A stretch of 64,000 bases of DNA, taken from Alligator mississippiensis. Taxonomy: Eukaryota > Chordata > Crocodylia > Alligatoridae. The notes beneath the pieces were generated by a model that was not told where the DNA came from, ran no database searches, and saw nothing but the letters and a program-made list of their open reading frames with translations. Positions 1 to 14,000 of this stretch are shown here, in pieces (the first letter of the stretch is position 1; every line of letters begins with the position of its first letter). The position numbers were made by a program, and so were the translations under genes. The stretch is taken from contig NC_081824.1 of assembly GCF_030867095.1 (NCBI RefSeq), positions 361,231,829-361,295,828 of the forward strand, read 5' to 3'.

Positions 1-241
1 AATGCACCACACAAAGCAGCTGACTGTAGACTTCCACCACACCGATTGCATAAGAGTGAATTTACCTTGCATATAACAAACTTTTGGTATAAAAAGGGTC
101 ATCGCATAAGAGCAAGTTCACACATACAGAACCCACATAAAGCAAGGGAAACCTGTATTAGCGAAAGTGCAGTTTTTTGTGATGCCTTAATGTGCATTAA
201 AATAGGCTAATGCGCATTAAAGCACATGTGTAGACACGCCC
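1..241. mobile_element. Short DNA transposon (MITE), cut by the window start
   Basis: Ends with ATTAAAGCACATGTGTAGACACGCCC, the right-hand terminus (reverse of GGGCGTGTCTACAC) shared by several elements in this window. Left end lies outside. Confidence 0.5.
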
Positions 242-1801
242 AGAGTGAATAAAGTCACCTTGTCATGGACAGCAGGTGCCTCCTGGCCAGCTCCGCATAC
301 TGTGAAGTTCTTCATTCCTCAGAGCAACTATGGGAAAGGTGATACAACTGCAGAACTGTCTTATAGGCTCCCAACATAGTATAAATATGCTATTATCTGG
401 AATTCTATCCAAACAAATGGAGTAGGTGTTTAATACCTGGTAGTGCCTAGTGATGTGGTAAAACAGTTCCTTGTATTACTAATTCTCCAAATCATTCAAG
501 TTTAGGCTAAATTTTTCCATGCTTAGTGTCTGCCCATGGAAAATTTCTTTTTAAGGTCTGAGAAAAATCCTTTAAGCAGTTTTAGATTGCATTTCTACTC
601 AGAAATTTGCACTTGAGATTTTCAGTTTTTTTCTATATGAACAGATTATTTTCAAAGAACCATGAAACGGACCCATAAAACCAAGAATCAGACCATATGT
701 TGTTCTCTCAATAAGATCTAGAAAATAAAGCACATGTGAACCAAGTTGTAAAGATAAGAAAGTGTTAAGGGGGGCATGTGAAAGTTGTCTATACATTTTG
801 AGTGCCACTTATCTGGAGCTCTCACTATCACTATTACTCGTATCAGCTAAAGTGTCACTGGCGGAGTAAGTCTAGAAGCAGTGAGAAGGGTTATCATATT
901 TAATTTTTAGAGGCTGTTCTCTGAGCAAATGAGCTAGAAGCTAAAGCTCCCTGCTCCTGAGTCCTTTATTACTTGTGTGCTCCTCAGTGCAAGTTATTGG
1001 GACAAGAACTGGGGAGGAATAAGTGGCCAGCATTGTTGCTTCCTTGCCTTAATCAACAGCACAGTCCACCCCCCTGGTTATGGCCAGAGTGAAAGGTAGA
1101 AATAGTCCAAGATAGCAATAAAGAGATTAAAGGAGGGTGAAAACTGAGGAGATTGGACCATTGCAGGAAGAGGGCCAATGCAGAAATAGAGTATGGGAAA
1201 GAAGGAACCAGGAGATAGGAAGAGAGAGAAGGGTAAAGAAAAGAGAAGCGGGAGAGAACTTACAAAGCTCACAATATACACACCTATATCTGGAAAAATG
1301 TGAATGAACAGCTTATCACCAATTAGGCTGTACAGTACTTTAGCTTTGAAACAGTTGATATATAGGGCAGGGTGTCTCAATAATATCCTTCTCAGTGGTC
1401 TGTTAAAGACAATGTTGTCAGAATTTGCAGTGGTGCTGATACCTCACAGTCAGAGCCAGACTTTCCAAATTGCTTGTTCCTATTTAGGCACCAAATTTTC
1501 AGCAGAGTTCAGCACTGAGAGCTGGAGTCTCTTGGAATTCTGTCCATTGTTGTCACAGTGGACCTTGTTGGTTGCTCAGCAGTTATGAAAATCTAGTGCA
1601 TATTTAGGTGCCTAAATTGGAAATTAAGTCTTCAGAAAACACTGCACCAAGCATTTGGAAATCTGTCCCCGTAGATCCAATTTGACCCTCAGTGAAGTCA
1701 CTGGGTAACTTTCTACTGACTTCAAATAGAATCGGATCAGATCCAAAGAAAACTGCTGTGTGTTTGCTTCTTAATGCTGTTTGTATTTGTTTTCTGGGTA
1801 G
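242..1801. other. POGLUT2 intron 1 (part)
   Basis: No exon of POGLUT2 and no other gene recognised. About 1450-1745 has phrases such as TTTAGGTGCCTAAATTGGAA and CAGTGAAGTCACTGGG that look like an old interspersed repeat, without clear ends. Confidence 0.4.
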
Positions 1802-2007
1802 GTTCACTTCGTCTCCGGGTGAAAATGCATTTCAGGTGAAGATCACTGCTCCTGATGAACAGTTCACTCGAGTAGGAGTGCAGGTATTAGACAGAAAAGA
1901 TGGTTCCTTCATTGTGAGGTACAGAATGTATGCAAGCTACAAAAACATCAGGATAGAAGTTAAAACCAAAGATAACCATGTTGCAAAGTCCCCATATATT
2001 TTAAAAG
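1802..2007 (+). CDS. POGLUT2: POGLUT2 exon: filamin-type domain
   Basis: Preceded by TTTTCTGGGTAG and followed by GTAAGG. It starts on the third base of a codon and encodes [10 protein letters not shown]...VAKSPYILK plus the first base of a Gly codon. The residues match the filamin/ABP280-type beta-sandwich of the KDELC family. Confidence 0.93.
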
Positions 2008-5000
2008 GTAAGGAGAAAGATTAACTTGATGGTTCCTAACTTCATTAAACTCAAGGCACTGTTCGGAAAATGCCAGCTCTTAGTTTTCATTCCTTTTATT
2101 ACTACAGAGAAATAATAGAACAATTCTTTTCTTGCAAAGAACTTAGAAAGACCACAAAACGTCAGCATATTTTTAACATTATGGATTCCTATTTGAAATC
2201 TCTAGGTTTATCTTGTGAATCGTGTTTGCACACTTACATTGCTTACAGTGCTAATATTGTGTGGCACCCCATGGCAGCCTTGAATGGATCTCAAGGCACC
2301 TTGGTTGAGAATCACTGGATGAAATAATACAATAATATTTTATATAATCTCCCTTTTTTATCCAAACAATATTCTTAAATGCTTTGTAGTAACAGGACAC
2401 AACCTTGGAGGAGCTCAGTGTTTCTCAGGAGGTACTGGGCAGCCTCAATTGTCACTATAGCAAATGGACAGTTAAGAAGCTCAGCATCTGCAAGGATAGG
2501 ACCTTAAATACTACAAGACAGCAACCAATTTTCTGAATATATTACAGAATGGAATGCTGTAAAACTAAGACATGGCAAATACTTCCATACATTTGTTTAA
2601 AATGCAGCTATTAGCTGTTTGCAAACTCTGCACTGGGGCCTAGTTGTAGGCTGGTATAGATGTGTGGAACTCAACTAGAGTCAGTAATGGCCATTTATAC
2701 CAGCTGAGGTCCGGGGGTATTGTTGTTAAAAGACTGACTTATCAGGACATGGCAACTTACCACCTGCTTTACTTCTATGGTATTATTTATATAAATAAAT
2801 AAGCTATACTTCCTGACCCTTTCCTCTGACCTTCCAGGTTATCTTTTTGATGAGGCTAGTTTTCTTTTTAGGGTGTTCAGAACACATCACAGATATTTCC
2901 AGAAACAAATAATATATAAGAATGTAATACACAGTAGAGCAGTGATGTCCAACCCACAATACATGTGGCATAGGCAGTCAGTATGCGTTGCACGCAAGCC
3001 CCAGACACTGAGTTAAAGAGGGTACTGGCAATAAGAATCGGGGCAGCACTCAGGAAGGGTAAGGGGATCAGAATGGCACTTGGAAGGGAGTGGGGGTTAG
3101 GGGTAGCTCTAGAGCTAGCTTCAGGGATTTGGCCTTGCAGGAGTGGCAGAGGACAGTATGGCTAAGTTCAGTGTTGCCACCAAGTGGCAAAAGGATTGGG
3201 TGGGCCTGGATCACAATGGTGGTTGATTATCAGAGTGGTAGCATCTCATACTTGGGACTTAACTTGTGGCATGCTTGCAAAAATGGTTGGCCACCACTGC
3301 AATAGAGAATTCAGCTTTACCACACCCTGGGGAGGTGAGGAAGTACTAGCCAGGAAACAGAGGCACAGACAGACTAAATAACTTACTCAAAATCACAAGC
3401 CTGTGGTAGAACCAGGACTAGAGCCCAGATTTCCCAAGTTCTAGTGGAATTCCTTAACTACAAGAGCATCTCCTTCACCTGGGAAAAAGGTGATAAGCCT
3501 AAGAGAGAATTAAGATGATGTATAGTATTTGCATCTTATTTTAGGTCCTTAACATACATTACAGTATGATGACAACATCAGAAAGTCTAATTGAATTTGT
3601 TGTTTTGGCCACACGGAGTAATTAATTGGCATAGCTCTTCTGGAATAACTATTCTATTGCAGCTATTCCAGAAAAAAATCTTTGTGTGGACAGTTGATTC
3701 AAAATGAGAAAAAATACTCTGATATTATTTGGAGTAATATATTATTATTCCAATATCAAAATGGGGTGCAGAAGCAAGTTCCCCGATTGCCAGTTCAGCT
3801 TGCTGTTGTTGTTGCTATTCCAGTCAATTTTTCCTGTGTAGACAAGGCCTAAGAGAATCTAAATTGATACACTAAGAGGGAGCCAAGTATGCTTTATTCC
3901 ACAATTAACTGATTCCTGTCTAACTTTGAATAATAATATTGAGGGTAAGTAACTTCTAAATTAAATGTCATGCTTGTACTAATAATTTATTGTGTATATA
4001 ACAGGACCTGTTTACCATGAGAACTGTGACTGCCCTCAAGAAGATAGCAAAGTATGGGTGGAAGAGATGAGCTGCTCTCATACTATTCCACAGATACAGA
4101 AGGACCTAGCTAATTTTCCCACTGTTGATCCAGATAAGATTGCAAAGGAAATTCCAGAAAGGTTTGGACAAAGACAGAGTTTGTGTCATTATACTATAAA
4201 AGATAATAAGGTACAGTATGTGATTTAGCTGAAATACCACTGGGGAATCTACTAGTGTGTCAAACATTTAAGTTACTTACCACTTTAGAAAAGATTCTTG
4301 TCACCCATTCTTGAAGGAGGTATCACTCTACTGCTGTTTGCTTCATTGTTTCTAAAATAATAGTTGTCTATTTAGTGATCTTTTTCATTTACAGAGCTCA
4401 AAAAATGCTAAGCCATTCTTTGTAAAGTATTTTCCCTCCATGTTATGAATGTAGCAGTTGAAGCACAGTGGGGAAAAAAATAATTTTCCCACAGTGTTGC
4501 AGCAAATCAGTATCAGAGTGGGATGCTTAACCAGGTCTCCTGATTCCAAGTTCAGTTTCTTGCTTCTTGAAGAGTCACAGAGGTCTGAATCATTCTCAGT
4601 TCTCACTAACGAAAGCCTACTGACTGTTGTAGTTTAATTTGGGAAGGTAATACAGTAGAACCATACTTGAAAGCAGTGCGTTTCTGTTTACACGAGACTG
4701 TTACAAAAAGTGACTTGCAAAGGGTGGAAAACTATGTACATATTATTTTCCCATAGTGAATAATTAAGGAGCTAGGGCTAGGACATTCTAAAGCTTGCTG
4801 AATAGATTTAAAATTAAACCATAAAATCTCCCTGATTGTTATTTTACAAAAAATATCAATTTTTAAATGTCATTTTTAAATAAAACACTAATGCAGTAAA
4901 CTGTAAATTATTTTTAGGTCTATATAAAGACATATGGAGAGCATGTAGGCTTCAGGATTTTCATGGATGCCATACTACTATCTTTGACTAGAAAAGTGAG

Positions 5001-8000
5001 TATACATTAATATGTTATAGATCAAATAAGGTAGTCTTTAAACAAAATTTACCATGAAAACTTCTGTATATTTGTTGACCTTTTTCCCCTTTAAAAGACT
5101 ATTATTATATTATTTATTAATAAGTGATAAGGAGAAGAATTGTTCCTGGCTGAAGCTGGGATATTCTGATGTGCTCTTTGATTAGTTTTAGACTCTAAAT
5201 TAAAAAAACATTAATTTCATAGTGTATACTTACGGGAAATTCCCTTATGGGAATTTATTTAAAAAAGAAAATTCTATGCACCTTCCAAACCATCCAATAG
5301 AATTTAATTATAATCATACTTGTAGATTTTCTAGATTAGCTTAAAAATAGGGAATTTATTGAATTCTTGTATTACATTCTCTACACCGAGCAAAGTGGCC
5401 AGAGTGGAGGAGAGAAGTGAAAGAGCCAGAGAAGAAGTAACCCCAATGTGACGTGCCCCAGCCCCAGACAAAACCAGGGCGTACCCTTGAGACCATTCCT
5501 GGGGTGCCCTTTCCCCCACAAACCCCTCTCTGCTTTCTGCTGCTTGACCAAACCAGCTGAGGTGTGCCAGGAGCCAACTCCTTGGTCTGTAGTGCCTCAG
5601 CCATACCTGTCTCACTTAGTCTTGCCAGACCTTAGTGGATTTTGCCAGGTAGAAGGATCATACACTTGTCCGGTCATGCACTCAATAAAAATAGATCCCC
5701 CTTTCCATCAAATGGGATAGCCTGTATGGTCAGATACTCTGAAAACAAGTAGTAGGAGCATTGCCAGCAGATCAAGGGAAGTAATTACTCCCCTCTATTC
5801 TGCATTGATGAGGCCCCATCTGGAATACTGTGTCCAGTTTTGCCCCCCCACCACACTATAGAAAAGGTGTGTACAAGCTGAAGAGAGTCCAGCAGAGAGC
5901 AACAAAAATGGTTCCGGGGCTGAGGCACGTGGCTCATGAGGAAAGGCTGAGGGAACTGGGTTTAGAGAAGAGAAGACTGAGGGGGGATATGATAGCATCC
6001 TTTATCTACCTGAAGGTGGGTTCCATAAAGGATGGAGCTAGACTGTACTCAGTGGTGGCAGATGACAGAACAAAGAGCAATGGTCTCAAGTTACAGCAAG
6101 GGAAGTTTAGATTGGATATTAGGAAAAACTTTCTCACTAGGAGGCTGGTGAAGCACTGGAACGGGTTACCTAGAGAGGTGGTGGAATCTCCATCCTTTGA
6201 GGTTTTTAAGGCCCATCTTGACAAATCCCTGACTGGGATGATCTAGTTGGGACTGGTTCTGCTTTGAGCAGGGAGTTGGACTGGATGACCTCCTGATGTT
6301 CCTTCCAACCCTAATTTTCTATGATTCTATGATCACTGACATGAAGTGGTTTGTAAATAGATAACAAAAAGGATTTGTTATAAAGAACAAAAACAAGCAT
6401 AAGGAATCATCCATATATTGAAACAAATGCAGAGATAAGAATAAACAAACAAAAGAAAATATCAGAACAGTAACCTTAAATCCATGGATAGAGTCCCTAG
6501 CCAACTTCAAGAGGTTAAAAAGCAGACCCTGCTTCTGACACCTCTCTCAGGGCTTCATGCAAGTTCTCCCACTAGCTTGTTTTTCTCAGCCTTCTCCTCT
6601 CAGGCTGAGAGATTCCAGTTTCCCCTGTACCTGGAGGCACTAAAGACAAAGCCATGCTCAGAGCCAGGCTTAAGTACAGTTCCCCTTCTGACTATTCACA
6701 ACATATGCCACCAATTCTGAGGGGGTTCACACTATGCTGGTTACTTCCTGCTCTTCAAAAGTGCACATTTTGCCAGATACAAGATTCTCGTAGTGTTAAT
6801 AAGAACTTACTAAAATCAGGAGGATATGTGCATCCTTTCAGATATGGAGATTTGCTAATCCAGTATACCGTCTCTTTCCCAATAGTTGGACAAGACAGCT
6901 GTCAAACTTAATTTAAAATGTAACTTTAAGGGAGCCAGTAAACAACTGAAGTCAAATGCTAATTCTCAGTGGGCGACATGAGACATTTACTATCGAGCTA
7001 CCCAATTAGCTTTGCAGTAAAGTCTCAGCATCTGTTAGGCTGCAGGAAATTAATTAATTCTGCTGTAGGTTAGCACTTGTAAACACAAGTACTATCCTAT
7101 ATCAGCATTCTTTAATGCTCAGCAATGCACGTGTAGGCACTGATGGGATTAGCTGGGGCACATGGGTGCTTCAGTTTGGGGGCTGCCTGGTGGATAGAGC
7201 ACCCTCGTGCTCCAGACAGCCCCTCTGCAGCATGCTGAGCTGAGTCAGAGCAGCCCTGGGCTGGCAGACTGAGCCCCCCAGGCTTTCTGCCAGACAGGGC
7301 TGCTCTGACCCAGCTCAGCATGTTGCAGTCCTGGGCGCACATGTAAACATGGCTCCCAGGAGCAATAGACTCTGGCGCGATGTGCGCCAGAGTTTATTAT
7401 GTCACATTAATTTTATGTGTAGATATCTCCAATGATTACGTCTCTAAGTGTGAATAGGTGAGGGCCACTTAAGTTAATCACTGCCTTGCTAAAAAAGCCT
7501 TGGGTATAATATATGTATATATCAAAATTACATTTTTATCGAATACTACACTACAATACATACAGATATGAAAATGACAAAACTGAACCCAACTTCACTC
7601 TGGCTACAAATAGGGACTAAACACCAGAGGAATAAGTCTCATTTAGGAGACTATCCATGCATGCCACACCGTGAACTCCAAAGGCAACTTTGTTTTGCGA
7701 TGACGGCTTGACAAATAAGGTAGTTATAGAATTCATTGATTAAATTCTCTACACTGAACAAAGTGGGCAGAGTGGAGTAGAGAAGTAAAAGGGAAGAAGT
7801 CCCCTCAATCCAAAAATTAAAGAGCACCACCATAGGCTGTCCTTTAAGGACTCTGTGAAAAGTCCTGGCACACAAGCTGTGACTGAGGGTAGGAGGGATG
7901 TGCCAGAAACAGGCCTGCAGCACAAAGGAAGGTGAATATTTTAAGCACCACTACTACTACAAACCAGAAGAGCACAAACGTGGCTGTGAGTTCCTTGCTA

Positions 8001-11000
8001 TATTCCTTTGAGGTACACTACACCCTTGCATCATGGATTTTTTTTTTTTTAGCTTACTTCCTGTGGAAACAAATTAAAATTCTAGGGAATACCATTTGTT
8101 TCATTCTTATTCAGTTCTGTAGGACTTAACTGTTTGGTAAGATGATTAAAGAACAAGGAATCTATTGTGTTAGAGAAAGGGATCGTAGCTTCCTGATCTG
8201 AAAATGTAACCATTGTTTAAAATGTGGTATATTGTGGCTTGCTTATTACAGTTACAACCAGTAGATGGCACTGCGTTCTTAAAGATTTATTTCTGAAGAT
8301 TAAGACCCTGCCCAGCTCCTTTGAAGAGAGAGGGCATTCATTAAAAGACAGCATTTTTATGAATATAAACTGAAAATAAGAACTTGTGTTCTGTATGCAT
8401 CTCTAGCCAGAACTTCCATGCCTTTCTAACCTGTTCTTGTCGAGGAATATGCTGACAAAGGTTTTCTTGTGTCATTAGTTTAGAAAAATAGATTTCACTC
8501 TCCTTCAACTGTATAAAAGGGTGTAGAGACGCTGCTTGGTATTTGGCAAAAGATTAGTTTCTATCTCTGTCTATGAACATAAGCTGAGTCAGAAACCTTG
8601 TGTAAACTGCTTGAACTATGTAGGAAGCTAGCTGTGCTGGAATGTGGTTAAGCAACACTGAAATTAATTGCCTTGTTGTTCTGGACAAACAAAGAAAGCA
8701 GAAGAAAAGTTTTCATAAATATCCTCTATGGAGAGGCAAGCAGTGCACTTATAACTGAATTATTGCATTTATACACAGAATTGAATTAGAAGTAGTTTGG
8801 TGTGGTTTATTAACATGCAGAGATAATGTTTATAATTTTCCTCAGAAGGTTGGTTATGTTTTGTGATGCTGAAGAAAGACTAATGCTTAACTTTGGTCAA
8901 AATTAACATCCTGGTAAAGAAATGGAATACACAGAACCTTATATTTAATGGGAATAATACACTTGCTCATTATGACGGAAGCAGAAGATTAGTAGTGTCT
9001 TTAAGTGATAAGATTTTGTAAAAAGGATGTTAAATAAGACACTGTTGTTCATATGCAAATTTGAATGTTTTTTGTAAGGAAGTTGATTGGATTAGGGAAA
9101 GACTTAAAATTATGAACAAAGAAAGAAGTTGCTTTGTTAAATCTAAAAACAGGATAAGTATTTTGTGATTCCTTTTTTTTGTGTTGCTAGTTTATTTTCT
9201 AACATGAGGAGAACAATTCAGAGATTTAAAACACATGTTTTTATACAGTATTTCTAAACTGTAACAATCTATTGCCGTTGCTTCTGAATATAAATACAGG
9301 CAGTCCTTGACTTACAACTTTTCGAGTTACGTTTCTTACATACAACATTTATAAATTGACACCCTGTTTTAATTTCATGATATCAGTTTCGACTTTACAA
9401 CGCTTGATCTGATGTGACACCATGCCAGCGAACAAGTTCGCTGTGTCGCTCATCTCCCTGGAGAACATCTGTCCAAACTTCCTTGGACACTTTCTTTAAG
9501 AAAGCAGACAAGACTCCAGAAAAACCGGCATCTAGGACTCCTGAGAATACTCCAGCCAAGAACCCTTCAAAAAGTCCAACCAAGAGCCTTTCAAAAAGTC
9601 CAGTAAAGTCACCTCAAAGAAGTCTTTCCAAATCAATATGATTGCTATTTACCATATAAATACATTAATGTATCTATATTACTCAACTATAATTGATGGA
9701 GTACAAAATTCTGAGGTATTTTTGGTGAAAATAGGGTATCGGGCCTTGGTTCAGGAACCAATCCCCCATTTATAACATTGTTTCTTATGAGAAAATTGGT
9801 TCCAAGTTGCAACATTTCGACTTAAGATGCAGTTTTCAGGAACCAGTTGTGTCATAAGTCCGAGGACTACCTGTATACCAGCCCAAAACTTAATATATTC
9901 CCTGATATCTCTTAGTGTGGCTGATTTTAAATCTCAGATGCCATATTAAGAAAGCCAAAGAATATTTCTGTATATTAACAGACAAGATATAATATTAACA
10001 TTCTATTTGTCTTTGCTTAGGTGACTATGCCAGATGTAGAGTTTTTTGTCAATTTAGGGGATTGGCCTTTGGAGAAGAAAAAAACTACACAGAACCTTCA
10101 TCCTATCTTCTCCTGGTGTGGATCTACTGAATCAAAAGACATTGTGATGCCAACCTATGATCTGACAGACTCCGTTTTAGAAACTATGGGCAGGTAAAAA
10201 ATCTTTTGTAACTTTCACAAAATGTTAAGTGTGGGTAAATGATCTTCCAAAGTATATAGTGTCAACATTTTAATAACTGTATCTTGTGTTTATTCAGATT
10301 AATTGTTGTGATAACACTAACACACCAATTTCAGACCTGACAAAATATACATAATGTATGAGTGTATCTGTTTTATAAATATTACATAATTGTCACGTTC
10401 CTTTCATTTCTCTTTCTGTTTGAGAAACCAAAAGGAAACTAAATATAGTCAAATAAATAAAACCATTACCCTTCCTACCACCCAGCTTCATAACCAGGAG
10501 GATAATTTTCAACTTCTTTTTTCCCTGTTACTTCTTGTTTCTTCACATTTTAATTTTGGCCAAGTGTTATTACTTTTTCTTCTTCTATAACTTATCTAAG
10601 ATACATTCAATCCTTTTAAAATCCATATAACCAAAACTCACATAGTGGCCCTCATCAACTACCACCTTAGTTTCTGTAACATTCTTTCCTGGGGCCTCAC
10701 TAATAGCTAGGGATGGATCCAGGGAGCTGCGGTGGTACAGTCACACCTCCCCCCCACCTTCAATTCCTGCTTCAGGTGTAGGGAAGAATGTCCAGCTCTT
10801 CATCAGGAGGGAGGGAAGAACTCTGAGCAAGTTGGAGACTGTCTTCAACTTGGTTCTGGTCAGACCTATTAGGTAGTGGCCAGTAGAGTTGCGGGGTCAG
10901 AACACAGGCATCACACCCTGGGCAGAGCAGGTGGGCGTGGGAAAAAATATTGTGTCAGCTGTCAGAGAGCAGCAGCAGCAATGGTGGCATTATCTGCCAC

Positions 11001-14000
11001 ATTTCAGCTGCTGCTGCTGCACCACAGGTGTTAGCTCCAGCTGGGGGATGAGCTTCTCCTGCCCTGGTTGTGGTAGCTGCCAGGGCATGAACTCTTCAGG
11101 AGCTGTCAGTTTCGGGACAAGGGCTCATGCCCCGATTGTGTCCACCCCAGGATTCGCTGCTGCCTATTCTCTAAACATAGCAGCCAGAGCCCACAACCAT
11201 GCTGCAGCAGCAGCAGCTGGAGTGGAGCACCCAAGGCATGGTCTGTAACACTGCTGCTGCTGATCTCTGGCCATCAGAATAATATTTCCCCTCGTGTCTC
11301 AAGGTATGGAAGGAAGCCTACAAGATCCAGGTGGAGAAGCAAGGTCACACAGGGCTAGGGACATGCAGGGCCTCACTAATTTCCCACTTTAGGGTAGAGA
11401 AGGGTCTGCTCCCTGTTCCCTCACCCACTGCCCCCACTCCTAGGGGGTACCCTGGAGCTGTAAGGAGCAACCCCCTCCCCCCTGCCCTTGTTGGACCTCC
11501 CCCAACTCTATCAGCAAAAAATTCTAGATCTGCCCATGCTAATAACTGTATTGCTACCTCCAACGATGCAAAAACAGATTATTGTATCATTTTCCATGTC
11601 CATCACTTTGAATCCATTTGCATCATTCACCTGCTCAGTACTTCACTGCATTCAGTTTGAGCTTCTTGCACTTACCATTAAAACTCTACATAGCACAATT
11701 TCCTTTTTATATTCTCCAATCTCTTACCATAGTGCTTCTCCCCACCCCACTGCCTTTTCACTCTTCAAGGATAACTGCTTCTCCATCATTATCCAGCTTC
11801 ATCCACAACCACCTCCATGTCCTCTTCCATCCTCTCCTTGCCACCTAGGTTATCAGATCTGTGTAGTGACCTTTCCTCCTCCAAATTTTTCCTCAAGACC
11901 TGGCCCTGCCACAATGCCAGGAGTTATCAACCTATTGGCACTGGTTAGGCCTTATCTATAGTATTGTGTATAGTTTGGGGCTCCCTAGTTGAAGAAGCAC
12001 GTGGAGAACTTGTAGGTGGTCCAGACACAAGCAATAAAAGTGATAAAAGCACTGGAAGGCAAGACATATAAGGAAAGGTTGGGAGAACTAGGTATGTTTA
12101 GCTTAGAGAAAAGAAAATTAAGGGGAGACATTATAGTAAAGTCAAATATGTAAAAGATTGCCCTAAAGAAGAGAAAGAAGAACTGTATTCCCTCATTGTA
12201 GATGGCAGGACACAAAACACTAGCTTTGCATTGCAGCAAAGCAGATTAGGTGATATCTCAGGAAAAATTCCCTTACTGTCAGAACAGTATGCCAGGGAAC
12301 AGATGGCCCTGGGAAGTTATGGTATCCCCTTCACTGGAGGTCTTCAAGAGAAGACTAATCAGAAATTATTTAGGAATAGGATTTCTATATTCTTTCAGGG
12401 GGTTGGGACCTCCAGGTTCCCTTCCAGTTCTATTCTTTCCAGTCTGTTTAAACTATTTTGAATAACTTTACTGAAACAAGTAAAAACACTGTGAGTGCAT
12501 CTACACGAGCTATTAATATGGCTCAAAAAACTTTGGCATATTTCGCACTGGAATCAAATGCTCCCGGGCACAGCATCTTCACAGGCACCCAGGACCGCAG
12601 CAGTTTGAGCCAAAGCAGTTTGAGCTGGCAGTAGGCGTGGGGGTTATCTCCAGGCTCTGGGCGGTGGTGTTGGGCAGTGGAGGGGCTGGCTGGTGCACTG
12701 CCAAAACTGGAGCTGTGTGGCTGCCATCTTGGGGCTGCTCTGCCCCTGCCCAAACTACTACCGTCCACACATGCGGTTCTGCACAGTAAATAACTCCACT
12801 GTAAGATAGTACTGTCCCAGACATTACTATCTTACGGCAGTTAATTAATTTACTGTGTCCTAATACCAGCACACGTGTAGACTGTGAGGTTTTACTGTGG
12901 AGCTAGTCAACTCCACAGTAAAGCACACGTGTAGATGGACACTGCATGTAGCAACTGTGAGGTAGAAGCAGCCCCAGAATTGTTTTTTAAAAACTGATGC
13001 ATAAAAACTACAAAATACCTCCTTTTGAAATGTTCGTCTTCTCCAGAGTTAGCTTGGATATGATGTCTGTCCAGGCCAACACTGGGCCACCTTGGGAAGA
13101 GAAGAACAGCACAGCATTTTGGAGAGGACGTGACAGCCGAAAAGAGAGGCTTGAACTTGTAAAGCTCAGTAGAAGATACCCAGATATCATAGATGCTGCT
13201 CTTACAAATTTTTTCTTTTTTAAGCATGATGAAAGACTCTATGGTCCCATTGTGAAGCACATTTCATTTTTTGATTTTTTTAAGGTAAGACATCAACTAT
13301 TATTTATACTTTTTGGTAGATTTAATGTCCCTGTTTGAAGGTTTTTTCCTCAAAATATCTCTGCATATATAACATATGCAATAAAGCATATTCATTTTAA
13401 AACACAAACCAAACTTGATGATAAAGAATTATACTTTCATTGATTCCTGTACAGTCCTTTTAGGTTTAGAATGATTACACTTTGCTTATTAGATTTGGTG
13501 ATTTTTTTAGTAACATCCTGACCAATCTAATCTTCCTAAATTCTTTTTTATTATTTATCTATCTCGTCTAGTGATCATATCCCATCCCTTCATAGTATTA
13601 CTTAAGTAATGTGACCAATCTGATAAAAGCAATGGTACATATTTGTTTACGCAGTTGAAGAATTGGGAGCTGAATTTAAGCAAGGGTTATATAGCATAGA
13701 GGATACGTCCATGTACCGTCTGCAACGTAATGAATTTCACGCTAAATTCTAATATTATAAAAGCCTGAGTTTGTCTGTCTGTCCATAACACTTTATTCGC
13801 ACTCTGATTGGTTGTCTGAAACAACCAATCAGTGCTCTAAAAGCATTCCAAATAGGAGGCGTCCCCCCATCCCTGCTCCCTGGCAGGGTACTGGCCAAGG
13901 GGGACAGAGGAGACAGCAGGGCAAGCTTCCCCCCTACCCCACTGCTCCTGGGAGGTGGCAGTGCAAGGTGCTGGCAGCACAGCACTGGCCTTGCCCCCCC

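Noticed and set aside
1-1801. First exon of POGLUT2
   Set aside because: No signal-peptide exon with a fitting donor and phase in this stretch; it should lie left of the window.
11488-11961. 157-codon frame
   Set aside because: Crosses a hAT end, pyrimidine-rich DNA and a CR1 start; not one biological unit.
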